Assembly (NCBI GenBank): GCA_026929865.2
Contig: CM049418.1
Span: 3,256,001-3,320,000, forward strand
DNA: 64,000 nucleotides
Reading direction: 5' to 3'
DNA from: Hyperoplus lanceolatus
Lineage: Eukaryota; Chordata; Actinopteri; Uranoscopiformes; Ammodytidae
The notes below the pieces were generated by a model. That model did no database searches. It had not been told where the DNA came from and worked only from the letters and a program-made list of their open reading frames with translations. Shown here piece by piece: positions 23,561 through 34,141 of this stretch; within the stretch, counting starts at the first letter, position 1; each line of letters begins with the position of its first letter. Both the position numbers and the translations under genes were made by a program.

Positions 23561-24828
23561 GGTAACACTTTACAATAAGGTACACAAAATTGTAGTAGCT
23601 ACTACATACCTACTACATAGTTTTTTGCGCTACCTATGTGTTAGGTAGCACAAAAAAAAAAAACCCTATGTGTTACCTACTACATAGTTTTTTTTTTTTG
23701 CGCTACCTATGTGTTAGGTAGCACAAAAAAAAAACTATATAGTAGGTAACACATAGGGTTTTTTTTGTGCTACCTAACACATAGGTAGCGAAAAAAAAAA
23801 ACTATGTAGTAGGTAACACATAGGTTTTTTTTTGTGCTACCTAACACATAGGTAGCGCAAAAAAAAAACTATATAGTAGGTAACACATAGGGTTTTTTTT
23901 GTGCTACCTAACACATAGGTAGCGCAAAAAAAAAAACTATGTAGTAGGTAACACATAGGTTTTTTTTTGTGCTACCTAACACATAGGTAGCGCAAAAAAA
24001 AAACTATATAGTAGGTAACACATAGGGTTTTTTTTTGTGCTACCTAACACATAGGTAGGCAAAAAAAAAAACTATGTAGTAGGTAACACATAGGTTTTTT
24101 TTTGTGCTACCTAACACATAGGTAGCGCAAAAAAAAAAAACTATGTAGTAGGTAACACATAGGGTTTTTTTTTGTGCTAACTAACACATGGGTCGCAAAA
24201 AAAAAAACTATGTAGTAGGTAACACATAGGTTTTTTTTTGTGCTACCTAACACATAGGTAGCGCAAAAAAAAAAAACTATGTAGTAGGTAACACATAGGG
24301 GTTTTTTTTGTGCTAACTAACACATAGGTAGCGCAAAAAAAAAAAACTATGTAGTAGGTAACACATAGGGTTTTTTTTTGTGCTACCTAACACATAGGTA
24401 GCGCAAAAAAAAAAAACTATGTAGTAGGTAACACATAGGGTTTTTTTTTGTGCTAACTAACACATAGGTAGCGCAAAAAAAAAAACTATGTAGTAGGTAA
24501 CACATAGGGGTTTTTTTTTTGTGCTACCTAACACATAGGTAGCACAAAAAAAAACCCTATGTGCTACCTAACACATAGGGGTTTTTTTTTTGTGCTACCT
24601 AACACATAGGTAGCGCAAAAAAAAAAACTATGTAGTAGGTAACACATAGGGTTTTTTTTTGTGCTACCTAACACATAGGTAGCACAAAAAAAAAACCCCT
24701 ATGTGCTACCTAACACATAGGGGTTTTTTTTTTGTGCTACCTAACACATAGGTAGCGCAAAAAAAAAACTATGTAGTAGGTATGTAGTAGCTACTACAAT
24801 TTTGTGTACCTTATTGTAAAGTGTTACC
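23561..24828. mobile_element. hAT-type MITE containing a tandem array of about 17 hairpin units
   Basis: The outer 60 bases (23,561-23,620 and 24,769-24,828) are perfect inverted repeats beginning GGTAACACTTTACAATAAGG. The element is flanked by exact 8-bp duplications CAAATCCA (23,553-23,560 and 24,829-24,836). The 1.15-kb interior is a tandem array with a 67-70 bp period. Each unit has an oligo-T run, the arm GTGCTACCTA, the loop ACACA, the arm TAGGTAGCGC and an oligo-A run, making a near-perfect stem of about 19 bp. Units are separated by a 25-base spacer starting ACTATGTAGTAGGTAACAC, whose CTATGTAGTAGGTA is also the inner edge of the terminal repeat. The first two units are reversed (loop TGTGT). 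There is no protein-coding capacity. The 8-bp duplication and end structure fit hAT. Confidence 0.93.
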
Positions 24829-24924
24829 CAAATCCACTCAAAGATGTCCGCACCATTTGCATATATTAAGTAATGGTATCAATGTAAATTGTATTCTCAG
24901 AGAATTTACTGGGCAGCAAAACCC

Positions 24925-25116
24925 TTAAAGACCTACTTCACCAGTGGGAATATGTAGGTGTATTGAACTCCGAGATCCTATGTAGTATAAATGTGCAAAA
25001 AATATTAAAAATCGGTTCATCCTAGCCTGACAAAAGGCAGAAAGAGTATTTTATGGTCTCACTGTCTAACCCTATAGTTTGCCCAGTTGTGACACCACTG
25101 GTGAAGTAGGCCTTTA
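24925..25116. mobile_element. MITE with TTAAAG ends ('TACTTCACC' family), shorter inverted copy
   Basis: The left end is TTAAAGACCTACTTCACC. The right end, reverse-complemented, is TTAAAGGCCTACTTCACC. The interior matches 15,935-16,259 reversed, with an internal deletion. Confidence 0.88.
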
Positions 25117-25607
25117 ATTCTGATCCAAAAATATTAATGTACTAAACACAACACAGCAGTAGCCTCACGTCTGTGTTTGTGTCTACAGTACTGATGATTA
25201 TCCAGGTGCATTTTGGCAGCACACAAAGGCCAAAACATAAAACCAAAACATCGCTTTGTAGCCTAAAAATTCACTGCAGGTCGCTGTCTGGTGCAATAAA
25301 GCTGAGATTCTTTTTTGTCATTATACAGCCAGTGTAGACAGCTGTACTGATTAAATCAACCATGTCTATACAACACAGCACATTTCCCACATAGTTTAAT
25401 TTGTTGTATCAAATATGATTTGTGATAAACCATAAAGTTGCAGTCTGGATTTTGTTAGCACGTTTTATCAAGGGGAGGAAATACTGTGATTATAAAGTAC
25501 TTTGACCTTGTCGTCACTGTTAACAACAAACATTTTCCCCCCAAACCGTAACCAAGGGCTACAAATAACTTAACAGTACCGTAGTAAAAAGTATTATTTA
25601 TTTTCTT
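25117..25607. other. Intergenic sequence, no feature seen
   Basis: Unremarkable AT-rich sequence; no ORF, repeat ends or RNA motif recognised. Confidence 0.5.
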
Positions 25608-25776
25608 TATTTTGTCCAACTTTTACCACCGCAGATCTCTACAATGATCCTCAATAATAAACGCTTAAATGTAAGAAAAATGTAAAACTGCATTACATTT
25701 AAATAATTTTTTTCTTTTGGATTATTTTCTGGCATTTCATTGGGGAGAGAGAAGGGGGGTGACATGCACTAAATGG

Positions 25777-26046
25777 CAAAATCATTTAAATCACTTCTTA
25801 AAACACATTTTAATAGACTTGCTTTTACGTGATGCCGTCTACTTATTCTTTTTATTCTGTTCCTCAATGTCTTTTTAATCTCGTTTGGTTTGTTGTGTGT
25901 ATATATGAGTATGGGTATTTATCTTTTTGTATATGTGTTTTTATTTTGATTAGTTCCTATTTATTTGATTGTACTTGCTCGTGTGTATTTTGTTAAAGCA
26001 CGTTGTAAACCATTGTTTTTAAAGGTGCTATATAAATAAATATATT
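25777..26046 (+). mobile_element. 3' end of an L2-type LINE (ORF2 C-terminus and 3' UTR)
   Basis: TTTAAATCACTTCTTAAAAC encodes the start of FKSLLKTHFNRLAFT followed by a stop at about 25,832. This is the typical C-terminus of fish L2-like ORF2. A T-rich 3' UTR and the tail GGTGCTATATAAATAAATAT follow. Unit 2 of the surrounding duplication lacks this stretch, which defines the insertion. Confidence 0.85.
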
Positions 26047-26047
26047 A

Positions 26048-26135
26048 TGGTCAGACTCGAACACGCAACCACTGCAACAAGAACTAAGCCTCGATGGTAT
26101 GCGCTCTAACCACTACACCACAAGCACCCTCCACA
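26048..26135 (-). mobile_element. tRNA-like SINE head, copy 1
   Basis: On the minus strand GGTGTAGTGGTTAGAGCGC (A-box-like) and GTGTTCGAGTCTG (B-box-like) lie at tRNA-like spacing. Its partner is at 26,455-26,575. Confidence 0.7.
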
Positions 26136-26269
26136 CAATCTGGTTATTTAAATCACCGTGTTGTTTAAACTTACTCTGTAAATACATTACGTTGTCTTTT
26201 AAACATTTGCTCATCTATTTCTACACGTGAAAAAATGGGTTTTGCATATTTTCAACATGAGATTTGTGC

Positions 26270-26605
26270 TTAATTTTGTCCAACTTTTACCAGCACAGAT
26301 CTGTACAATGAACCTCACAAGTGCACCTTCAATGCAGTGTTCAAATACACAACTAAATAGAAAAATAAAAAAAGTAGACAGTTTGGAGAGACGGAAAGAT
26401 GAAATGGTGAGATGAAGAGAGAGAGAGAGAGAAAGAGAGAAAGAGAGCGAGAGAGGGTGGTGAGATGCACTAAATGGCAAGAGTCAGAATCAAACCTGCA
26501 ACCACTTCAACAAGAACTGAGCCTTTATGGTATGCGCTCTAACCACTACACCACAGAGCGCCCTCCACACAATCTGGTTATTTAAATCAGCTTGTTGTTT
26601 AAAGG
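26270..26605. repeat. Tandem segmental duplication, unit 2
   Basis: This is the counterpart of 25,608-26,172 without the LINE insertion. It includes a (GA)n stretch at 26,415-26,455. Confidence 0.8.
26455..26575 (-). mobile_element. tRNA-like SINE head, copy 2
   Basis: On the minus strand: GGTGTAGTGGTTAGAGCGCA (A box) and GCAGGTTTGATTCTG (B box), followed by GCCATTTAGTGCATCTCACC body sequence. Confidence 0.75.
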
Positions 26606-26755
26606 TGTTAATCCATCAGCAGACAGGTGTTGGCTGTGTACTCTGGGACAGCAGCCACTGTGCAGGGCCCTTCTGGAGCCTGGCTATCCCGTGTAGCTTT
26701 CAGAAAATAACCCATTTGAGGTTTGGTAATGGCTGCAATCAATAACTGATGTGTT

Positions 26756-26889
<134 letters not shown>

Positions 26890-27124
26890 TAGATATATAG
26901 ATATTTTAAGCAATATGTTTTGCAAATGTATTCCCTGAATTTGCATAAAAACAATTGTTCACAGAAAAGATAATGTAGCTCGATAAAAAAAAATAAAAAA
27001 GGCCTCAGTTTCAGGCTTCCCCCAAGCCAGTGAAGCAGGTTTGAAGTTTGACGACGTGGAAATGACGGAGCGCAACGCAAGTTTTGAAGGAACGATTGAA
27101 CGCGGATGTTTGAGTTATTGCATA

Positions 27125-27205
27125 CCTGAGTTTTCCAGAAGTGGGATTCGAACCCACGGCGACCAGTCTCCAGGCGATGTCTTTACCCCTGGACCATCTT
27201 CAGTA
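27125..27205 (-). mobile_element. tRNA-like sequence with perfect B box
   Basis: On the minus strand: GATGGTCCAGGGGTAAAGAC, then GGTTCGAATCCCAC. It resembles a tRNA-derived SINE head; the ends do not form a convincing 7-bp acceptor stem. Confidence 0.55.
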
Positions 27206-27535
27206 CTGAGCGTATGGATTGTTAATTAAAGCTTTATTCAGTTCATTCTCTAAACAGTCAAGATGGTGATGGTGACATCACAGCCCTGTGTAAAGGGGGA
27301 CAAGGGATGGGGATATGTCAAGATTGTTATGCAGATAAGTTATTGGCCCTGTTGACACTTGGTAAATGTTATAAACTTTATTTGACTGAATTCATTTATT
27401 AATTGGGTTTATAACTTCAACTGCGTATTAGGGCCACTGTGAGGAAAAAAAGAAAATAAATTGAGTATTCTCAACTTACACAAACCTGAAATGGAACCCC
27501 TGTGTCCCACATTGAAGTCACTGGTGCAACCATAG

Positions 27536-28006
27536 ATAGTATATAAGGATGTAGGATGTAGCATCCGGGCTGACCTCAGTTATTCACACGGCATCCAATA
27601 ATCCTGGTTTGTGCGCGTCGCCATCTTGTGAGATTTTTACTCCGTTTCACGTCGGGGGAGGGAGATACGCCCATCTAGCTGACGTATACCTCCGAGGCAA
27701 AGTGAGGGACAACGGGCGGAGAGTTGTCACTCAAGAGATCGCGACAATACATTTTAACCTCCAAAAGAATAAAAACTAGCCTGCTAGAAAAAAATTCACC
27801 CCCCTCAGTGTTGTGATGGAGATATGACCTAAACATACAGACTAGAATTTTAATAAGACTTTGAAAACGGCTTGTCTAACAAGTGAGTCAAAGAAAAATT
27901 ACTCAATCTTGGTTCCACCCCCAGTGGCCCTTCCAGTCTACTACAGTTTTGGTCACTTCCTTATTGGATGCTGGTAAAAATCGCTGAGGTTGGGCTTGGG
28001 TGCAAC
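27536..28006. mobile_element. Non-autonomous element with imperfect inverted ends inside the mosaic
   Basis: The left subterminal CGGGCTGACCTCAGTTATT and GCATCCAATAAT have inverted counterparts at the right end (TTATTGGATGCT, CGCTGAGGTTGGGCTT). The mosaic unit's GGTGCAACC context is interrupted on the left and resumes as GTGCAACCCACTTAGCTAT on the right. Confidence 0.65.
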
Positions 28007-28097
28007 CCACTTAGCTATACATCAATGTGAATCCTTGGAGTTTTTTGTATGCTGTTCCAATTTCCTGGTTTGATTATTAATACAACAGCGTATTAGG

Positions 28098-28476
28098 GCT
28101 AGCGTGGTAGGGCCAGACCATCGTACTTCATTTCATTTGTACAGAAGGTCTGGCAGTGCTTTAATTGGCAAACGTTAACTCATGGAGGCGGGTGTCTGTT
28201 AAAGTTTAAAACTGTTGGATCTGCCCAGTGCCACTCTGGATTAGCCAACCAATTGCATAACGTTTGGTCGTCACGTGTGTCATGAGCCGGCTTCTGGCAA
28301 CTGAAACTGGAGCGCGACTTCGACGTCATCGTTCTCAGCCACTCGCTCTGTTCGCTGATTGGACCGGCTGTCGAATCTCCAGCAAAACTGGAAAATGGGC
28401 TGTACACCCAGACTGACTACTGAAGGGAAAATAAAATTTGGCCGGAAGTAGGCGGGCGGGCGGAGCCAGGCTATAT
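28098..28476. mobile_element. Insertion with inverted GCCAGACC/GGTCTGGC motif
   Basis: It splits the phrase GTATTAGGGC from its expected CACTGTGAGG continuation. It ends GGCGGAGCCAGGCTATA and contains the inverted pair GCCAGACC (28,112) and GGTCTGGC (28,147). Its family is not certain. Confidence 0.5.
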
Positions 28477-28821
28477 TAGGGCCACTGTGAGGAAAAAAAA
28501 GAAATCAACATTAAAGTTATAAAATCACAATTAGTTTAGACTGGGATTCAAACCCTTCGTGTCCCATAAAACATACACATTAGTCAATGGTGCAACCCGC
28601 TTCACGATCTAGCCTTGTAAAGTTTTAGGGATTTCTATGAGTGCTCTTCGCAGTAATTGGGTTTATAACTTCAACAGTGGAACGCCCTCCCTGACCACCT
28701 GAGGGCCCCGCAGACCACAGCTTTTTAAAAGAGCATTTAGCTAAAAGGTCTTTGAGGTTCCCCTTTTAATTGTTTTAAATGCTTTTATTCTCATTGATTT
28801 GTTTTTCTTAAATGATTTTAC

Positions 28822-28828
<7 letters not shown>

Positions 28829-28899
<71 letters not shown>
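28829..28899. repeat. (TTA)n microsatellite, about 23 units
   Basis: Pure trinucleotide run in the mosaic region. Confidence 0.95.
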
Positions 28900-28901
<2 letters not shown>

Positions 28902-29131
28902 AAAAGCGTATTAGGGCCACTGTGAAATAAATAAAATAAAATTAGCATTCTCTGCTTAAACATACCTGGAATTGAACCCCAGGCTCCATCATTGAAGTCA
29001 CTAGTGCAACTCACTTAACTATTCAACCTTGTGAATCCTTGGAGTTTTTTGTGTGCTGTTCTAATTTCCTGGTTTGATTATTAATACAACAGTGTATTAG
29101 GGCCACTGTGAGGAAAAAAATAAATCAACAT

Positions 29132-30061
29132 TTAAAGCCACTACGAGTAAGTCGGCACGTTGGCGACACCTTTGAACAAAAGCGGTAGTATTTTAACGAC
29201 GCCAGCTGTCGTGAAGCTGTTTTCTAGCTCGTGCAGGGAGTGCAAGATTCAAATAATCAGGAAGCAATATGGTGCGTGTCCGTGTGTTGAAAGTGTGGAG
29301 GGCGCCGGACTCTTTTCGGCTCTGTGAGTCTATGGGTGACACAGCATCAACTAATGGCAGTAAGTGCTAAACACACCTGATTGCAATGAGTTGATGCATT
29401 GTCACCTCTCACGGAGCTGAACGAGTCCGTGTCCTCATACCAAGCGAATGAACGAGAGATGGCAGTTAGTTAGTATGGATCACGATGAGGTAATGTGTTT
29501 ATGTTGTAAATAATGACTATTTCAGATGAATAATGGTCATCTGATGATGCTGGTGAGGCAAAGTAAACTTTGTTTTAGTAGGCTACCGCTCATTCATTTA
29601 GGAGTAAACACTGCAGTCTAGGTTCGCTGCGTGAAATTGTGTATACGTTGCTTGGCAACGCCCTCCCGCCCGCCTATCACTCTCCCTTTTAGCTTTTCTT
29701 CATTGCATTTTCTTTTTTTTCTTTGATGGTTCTGCCCCGTTATCAGTCATTATGAACAAACAACTGTCTCAAACAAGGCTCCCGCTCCCCTTCCCTCACC
29801 TGGAGCCATAGGCTTCTCAAATCGCGTTCCTGCGCCGCACTGAAATCTGCGACCAATACGGATATGTGACCATAGAGCATGCACGCGTGAACCGAAAATC
29901 GGACTAGGTGTACGACCAGATCAAATGCAGTAATAAAAACTATATAAAAAAGTCTTTCTTTGCACAGATGGTCTCGTTTGCTGTTAAAGGTAATTTATGA
30001 TTATGAGAGGAAACATGAGGCTGTTTAAAAGATATTTAAATGTTACTCGTTGCTGCTTTAA
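29132..30061 (+). mobile_element. 930-bp long form of the TTAAAG/'ACGAGGAAC' MITE family
   Basis: It starts TTAAAGCCACTACGAGTAAG and ends with the reverse complement of TTAAAGCAGCAACGAGTAAC. Near the ends it shares AAAAGCGGTAGT and GATGGTCTCGTTTGCTGTTA with the 253-bp copies. About 650 bp of unrelated interior suggests that this is closer to the parent element, but no transposase ORF is visible. Confidence 0.75.
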
Positions 30062-30354
30062 GTTGTAAATTCTGAATTTGTTTGGACTGGGATTCAAACC
30101 CTTGGTGTCCCATAAAACATACATACAAGACAACTGTGTAACCCACTGAGCTGTCCAGACTTGAAAAAACCTTTGAATTTTCTGGTCTGCCACTGACTGG
30201 TTGAGCAGGTGTGAGTCACTCAATCACGCTCAGGTGTTCTCAATCAGCAATCAGGATACAAGCAGGATGAAAACCTCTCAGCTCAAAAGTGAGTGCATAT
30301 TATGAATGTAACTTCTTTGATGAATTTGCCAACTTCAGTGTTGGGTTATTTTTT

Positions 30355-30590
30355 CAGAATGAACAAACTTTCCCACCAGGAAAATGTGATCCCTGGAACA
30401 CTGTTTGAAGTTAGAAAGCTTCCTGACAAGTTACTGTTTCACTGTTGTTGTTTACAGCAGCAGGGCCCACAGTTTGGTTTGCAGACATATTCTAGTCTTA
30501 CGTTTGGTTCCAGGTGCCTCAAAATAATGATTTATGATGATACTCAGAATTTCATGTGAAGAAAATATGTTTAGTAAACTAACTGTAAGC
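30355..30590 (+). repeat. Fragment of the 'TTAAAGGTGCACTATGCA' MITE
   Basis: AGGAAAATGTGATCCCTG, TTGTTTACAGCAGCAGGGCC and TCTAGTCTTACGTTTGGTT match 62,518-62,750 in the same order. Both termini are missing. Confidence 0.85.
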
Positions 30591-30898
30591 TCTGCAAACG
30601 CCTCTAAAACCTCATAGTACATCATTAATTAGTATTTTTAAATTTTATTGTTAATTTAAATTTTTTCAGTTTTTTACGTTGGTGGAATAAATACTTAAAG
30701 TAATGCTTTCTCTGTAAGGCTTGTAGGACAGTTCATTTGGGTTGGACAGTTGGTGTTGGAGCAGTGATCTGCTAACAGGCTCTTTGAGAGGACATTTTGG
30801 TTTTGAACGTCCTTTGAGCGTGAAGTCATTTTTTCTTATCCATTTCCCTTCTCTCCTCTGTGTCTGTTCTGCCAAGACGCCTAGCGCCTTGCTCGTGG

Positions 30899-30899
<1 letters not shown>

Positions 30900-30961
<62 letters not shown>

Positions 30962-31007
30962 CTGTGTGTCTGTGTGTGTGTGCGCGTGTCTGTGTGTGTG
31001 TGTGTGT
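30900..31007. repeat. (GT)n microsatellite, interrupted
   Basis: GT run 30,900-30,958, then TCTGTGTG- and GCGC-interrupted GT to 31,007. Confidence 0.93.
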
Positions 31008-31157
31008 TCTACTGCTCTTAATCTGCCCGATGTGAGACATTAACTCACACACATACTGCCTCTTGGGGATACTCTCATCCGCTCACCCCTGACCAGGGAA
31101 CACAAGTAAACACTAAACTGATACTCCCTATAACAGTCCATCAGCTCCAGGCTTTGT

Positions 31158-31158
31158 G

Positions 31159-31214
<56 letters not shown>
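31158..31214. repeat. (GT)n microsatellite
   Basis: About 28 GT units. The flank 31,215-32,211 is AT-rich with a GA-rich patch at 31,848-31,910; nothing else is recognised. Confidence 0.93.
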
Positions 31215-32211
31215 TGAATTGTAGTTGCGGGTGCATCATAATGACTATTACAGCATGTGAAGTATATTCCATATAGATGAATACAGATTAGGATTGTGTG
31301 TGTCACTGCATTTTGAACAAATGTTTTGCTTGTATATTTCTATAGGAGGAATGTTGTTGCCTCTCTACTTTAAAAGGAAAGAATCAGTTTAAATTATGTA
31401 AGAATTGTGTGTATATTACATAGGATTTAATATTTTTTTGTTCATCATACTGATGGTTTGACTGACTAAAGGAGCAAGTACAGATCTAAAGTGAGCCTTC
31501 CTTCAAAACAGTGTTGATTTATGAGTTGTTTGTTGTTGAGTTTGTACCTGACAATTTTAATTGCATAAACTGAAATCAGTGGAAAGCAATCCAGTGAGCC
31601 CAATTTAAGCTAGGGGTTTCAACTTCTGTCGGTCAAAGGTCAATTTGTTACATGTTTTTTTTGCCCCCCCCAAAAAATTTCTCCAGATAAGTGAAAAATG
31701 TCTTCAGTCTGCCATACTGCAGGGGTGGACTGGACACAGTCACTTGTCAAGCTGGAAATACAGTGTCAGAGAGTGTCATACAGTTTGACATTTCAAAAAT
31801 GTTCTCGGACAGCCATCTTTCACTAGCACTCACTCACCACTTCCCAGAGAGAGAGAGAGGGGGGGAAGAGAGAGAGAGAGTTAGAATGTGTGAGAGGGAG
31901 AGAGAGTGTGTGTGGGTGTATAGAATATAAGTAGAGAGGCTGTGAGCAGAGCTTTTATTCTGCAGAAAGCTTTGAAATCCCTGACACTGTCCGAAAAAAC
32001 TGATATAAATAGTTTTCACATTTGGTGTTCACAGTTCCTGTTAGCGCCTTGTAAAGAAGCAGGTTAGGGAAAGTGTACTCAGTTATGTGTTGAGGTAGAG
32101 TTCCAATTGTAGAATACTGCAATGATTATTACTGCGTCAATGGAGCGCATGATGTAAAAATGTACTCTTTGTTTTATCCTTGAAATGAACAAGGATATTC
32201 GTGAATCAAAT

Positions 32212-32449
32212 ATACAGCTCAGGAAAAAATTAAGAGACCACTCCAAATGTTCAGCACCTCTCTTTTTACTATTTATAGGCATATGTTTGAGTAGAATGAA
32301 CATTTTGGTTTTATAATACAAACTACTGACAACTTTTCTAACAAATTCCAATTCACATTTTGTCATCAAGAGCATTTTTAATAGGTTATGTAGAGATGCA
32401 GATTGAAGAACAATCCAGACTGGTCTCTTAATTTTTTCCAGAGCTGTAT
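32212..32449 (+). mobile_element. Tc1-like MITE, copy 2
   Basis: The left end is ATACAGCTCAGGAAAAAATT. The right end, reverse-complemented, is ATACAGCTCTGGAAAAAATT. AAGAGACCA follows at each end. It aligns throughout with 8502-8741 and carries the best-preserved ends of the three copies. Confidence 0.9.
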
Positions 32450-32629
32450 GTCTTTCTCTTTATTTGTGCTTTTCTAAATTCCGTATTGGAATCCGGTCTC
32501 ATCCCTGACTATTGAGCTACTGATCAACTTCTGTCGGTCAAAGGACAAGTGGAATTTTATAAACTTTTCTCAACATTTGGGACAGCGCTCACTTTTTAAT
32601 CTGAGTTGACACAGATTAAAATGTCAGAA

Positions 32630-33330
32630 TTACTTTTAATATTATCTCTGTGTGCATTACAATAGCCACACTCAAATGATCCTACAAACTGCCCTCCAAT
32701 CCACTGTCTTATTGTTAATTCAAACTGAAGGATGCATGCTCAACCGAAATATGTCTTTAGCTCCATCATCGTAAACTAATGAACCCAATTCATGGAGCCT
32801 GATTAGGTCCCATTTGGATCTACTTACCATTTGCATGAAATTAATTGATTCCCGTAACAAAAGTTTGTCTGACGTCAGCCCACTGCCTGAAGAGCTTTAT
32901 AATTAATCTCCCATTATGACAATAGCACTCAGTATTAATTTTAAGTGTATGAAAAAATGCCTCTAGCTCTAAATGCATAATAGAGGAAGAATATTCCAGA
33001 AAACAAATTGATCATTGGAGAGTGGTAAACAATAGTGAAAAAATATTATATGAAACTGCAGAGGCAGAAAACTGAAAATAAAAGCAGCTGAATTGATTAA
33101 AAAAGCAATCTTCAGAATAATGACTTTTTTAAAGATGATTTTTGCCCCGAATCCTCACTCCACTGTTATATCTTCTATTCATTTAGCTGGGAAAAGCACA
33201 TTATTGGCTTTATAGGCCATCAGTAAAACCTTAACATTTCCAATATTTCAGTAGAAAGTACTACTCTTGCCAACATAAACATTGATGAGCCTAAGCTTGA
33301 TTAGCAACAAGTGACTTTTACATTTTGGAA
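32630..33330. promoter_or_regulatory. Low-repeat AT-rich block with CRE, octamer and homeodomain motifs (candidate enhancer)
   Basis: The block lacks recognised repeats. It contains an octamer ATTTGCAT (32,829-32,836), AATTAATTGATT directly after it, a perfect CRE palindrome TGACGTCA (32,870-32,877), and several TAATTA/ATTAAT words (for example 32,890-32,945). This composition is seen in conserved developmental enhancers, but conservation has not been tested. Confidence 0.3.
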
Positions 33331-33585
33331 TTCTTATTATGTAAAAACTCAAAACTCGAAGTTACATTACACATGAAAGTTATCTCAACAAAATATAATT
33401 GTTTCGGGCGCTCGTGTTTTAGTGGTTAGAACATTTTTGGACTAAGTGAGCTCCCGTAGCCAGCCGCGCTATGCATTATGGGATAGGGAAGACCATGTAC
33501 TTCCTGTAGTTCCTTTCTGTAGTTTTCCCACTTGAGAATTCAGGCCAATTGCAGAGCAGTTGAAGAACTATGTCTATGTTCCCGA

Positions 33586-33639
33586 TAGATGGATGGATGG
33601 ATGGATGGATGGATGGATGGATGGATGGATGGATGGATG

Positions 33640-33720
<81 letters not shown>
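33586..33720. repeat. (GGAT)n(AGAT)n compound microsatellite
   Basis: About 14 GGAT units followed by about 20 AGAT units. Confidence 0.95.
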
Positions 33721-33721
<1 letters not shown>

Positions 33722-34141
33722 AAGATATGTGTCCTATGATGCTGCATTATGCTTCAGCGACCTCATGGTTTCTGGTCGGCCCCATCCTACCAACCATTCC
33801 GTGAAAGTTTATTTTGTGAACAGCTCTGAAAGGACCAGTGAAAGAATAGAATATAGAATGTGTGGACAAATGTAATTTAGAAGCCAACACATCATTAATT
33901 CAGCATTATCCACACCATTAAATCCGCCAAGCCCTGAGATTTATATCAGAATGTGCAGTAAGTGGGGGAGTTTAGAGATGTGTTTTGGGTGAATTGGTCA
34001 CACCACTGATATGGGAATAAATTAAAGTAGGAGATACTGTATGGACTTAAGACCTCCCTCGTTTAATGGATATGATTAAAAATCCCCTGACCCACAAACC
34101 ATCCCATAACCTTATATATTTCCTCTGTGCAATTTCTCATG

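Larger units (their letters stand above)
25608..26172. repeat. Tandem segmental duplication, unit 1 (contains SINE and LINE insertion)
   Basis: It starts with TTTTGTCCAACTTTTACCA and ends with CACACAATCTGGTTATTTAA plus TTGTTTAAA. Unit 2 (26,270-26,605) has the same ends and order, including a minus-strand tRNA-like SINE head. Unit 1 is longer because a LINE 3' end is inserted. Confidence 0.8.
27420..30230. repeat. Mosaic of repeated 'TATTAGGGCCACTGTGAGG' segments with nested MITEs
   Basis: The phrase TATTAGGGCCACTGTGA, or a close form, recurs at about 27,426, 28,473, 28,909 and 29,096, with a broken copy at 28,087. Each is followed by GAA/AAAT-rich sequence and a minus-strand tRNA-like B box (for example GGGATTCAAACCCTT at about 28,542 and 30,090; GGAATTGAACCCC at 28,970). 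TTAATACAACAG[CT]GTATTAGG joins the units at 28,075 and 29,085. It looks like local amplification of one SINE-bearing segment, later hit by at least three insertions. Confidence 0.65.

Noticed and set aside
23561..24828. CRISPR-like array of regularly spaced repeats
   Set aside because: The spacers are all alike, the units are hairpins joined by oligo-A/T, and the whole sits in a transposon with inverted ends and target duplication in a vertebrate genome.
27125..27205. Functional tRNA genes (also 19,858-19,942, 20,195-20,275 and 3127-3190)
   Set aside because: A and B boxes are present, but acceptor and anticodon stems do not pair convincingly, and SINE bodies or repeats adjoin. They are tRNA-derived SINE heads.
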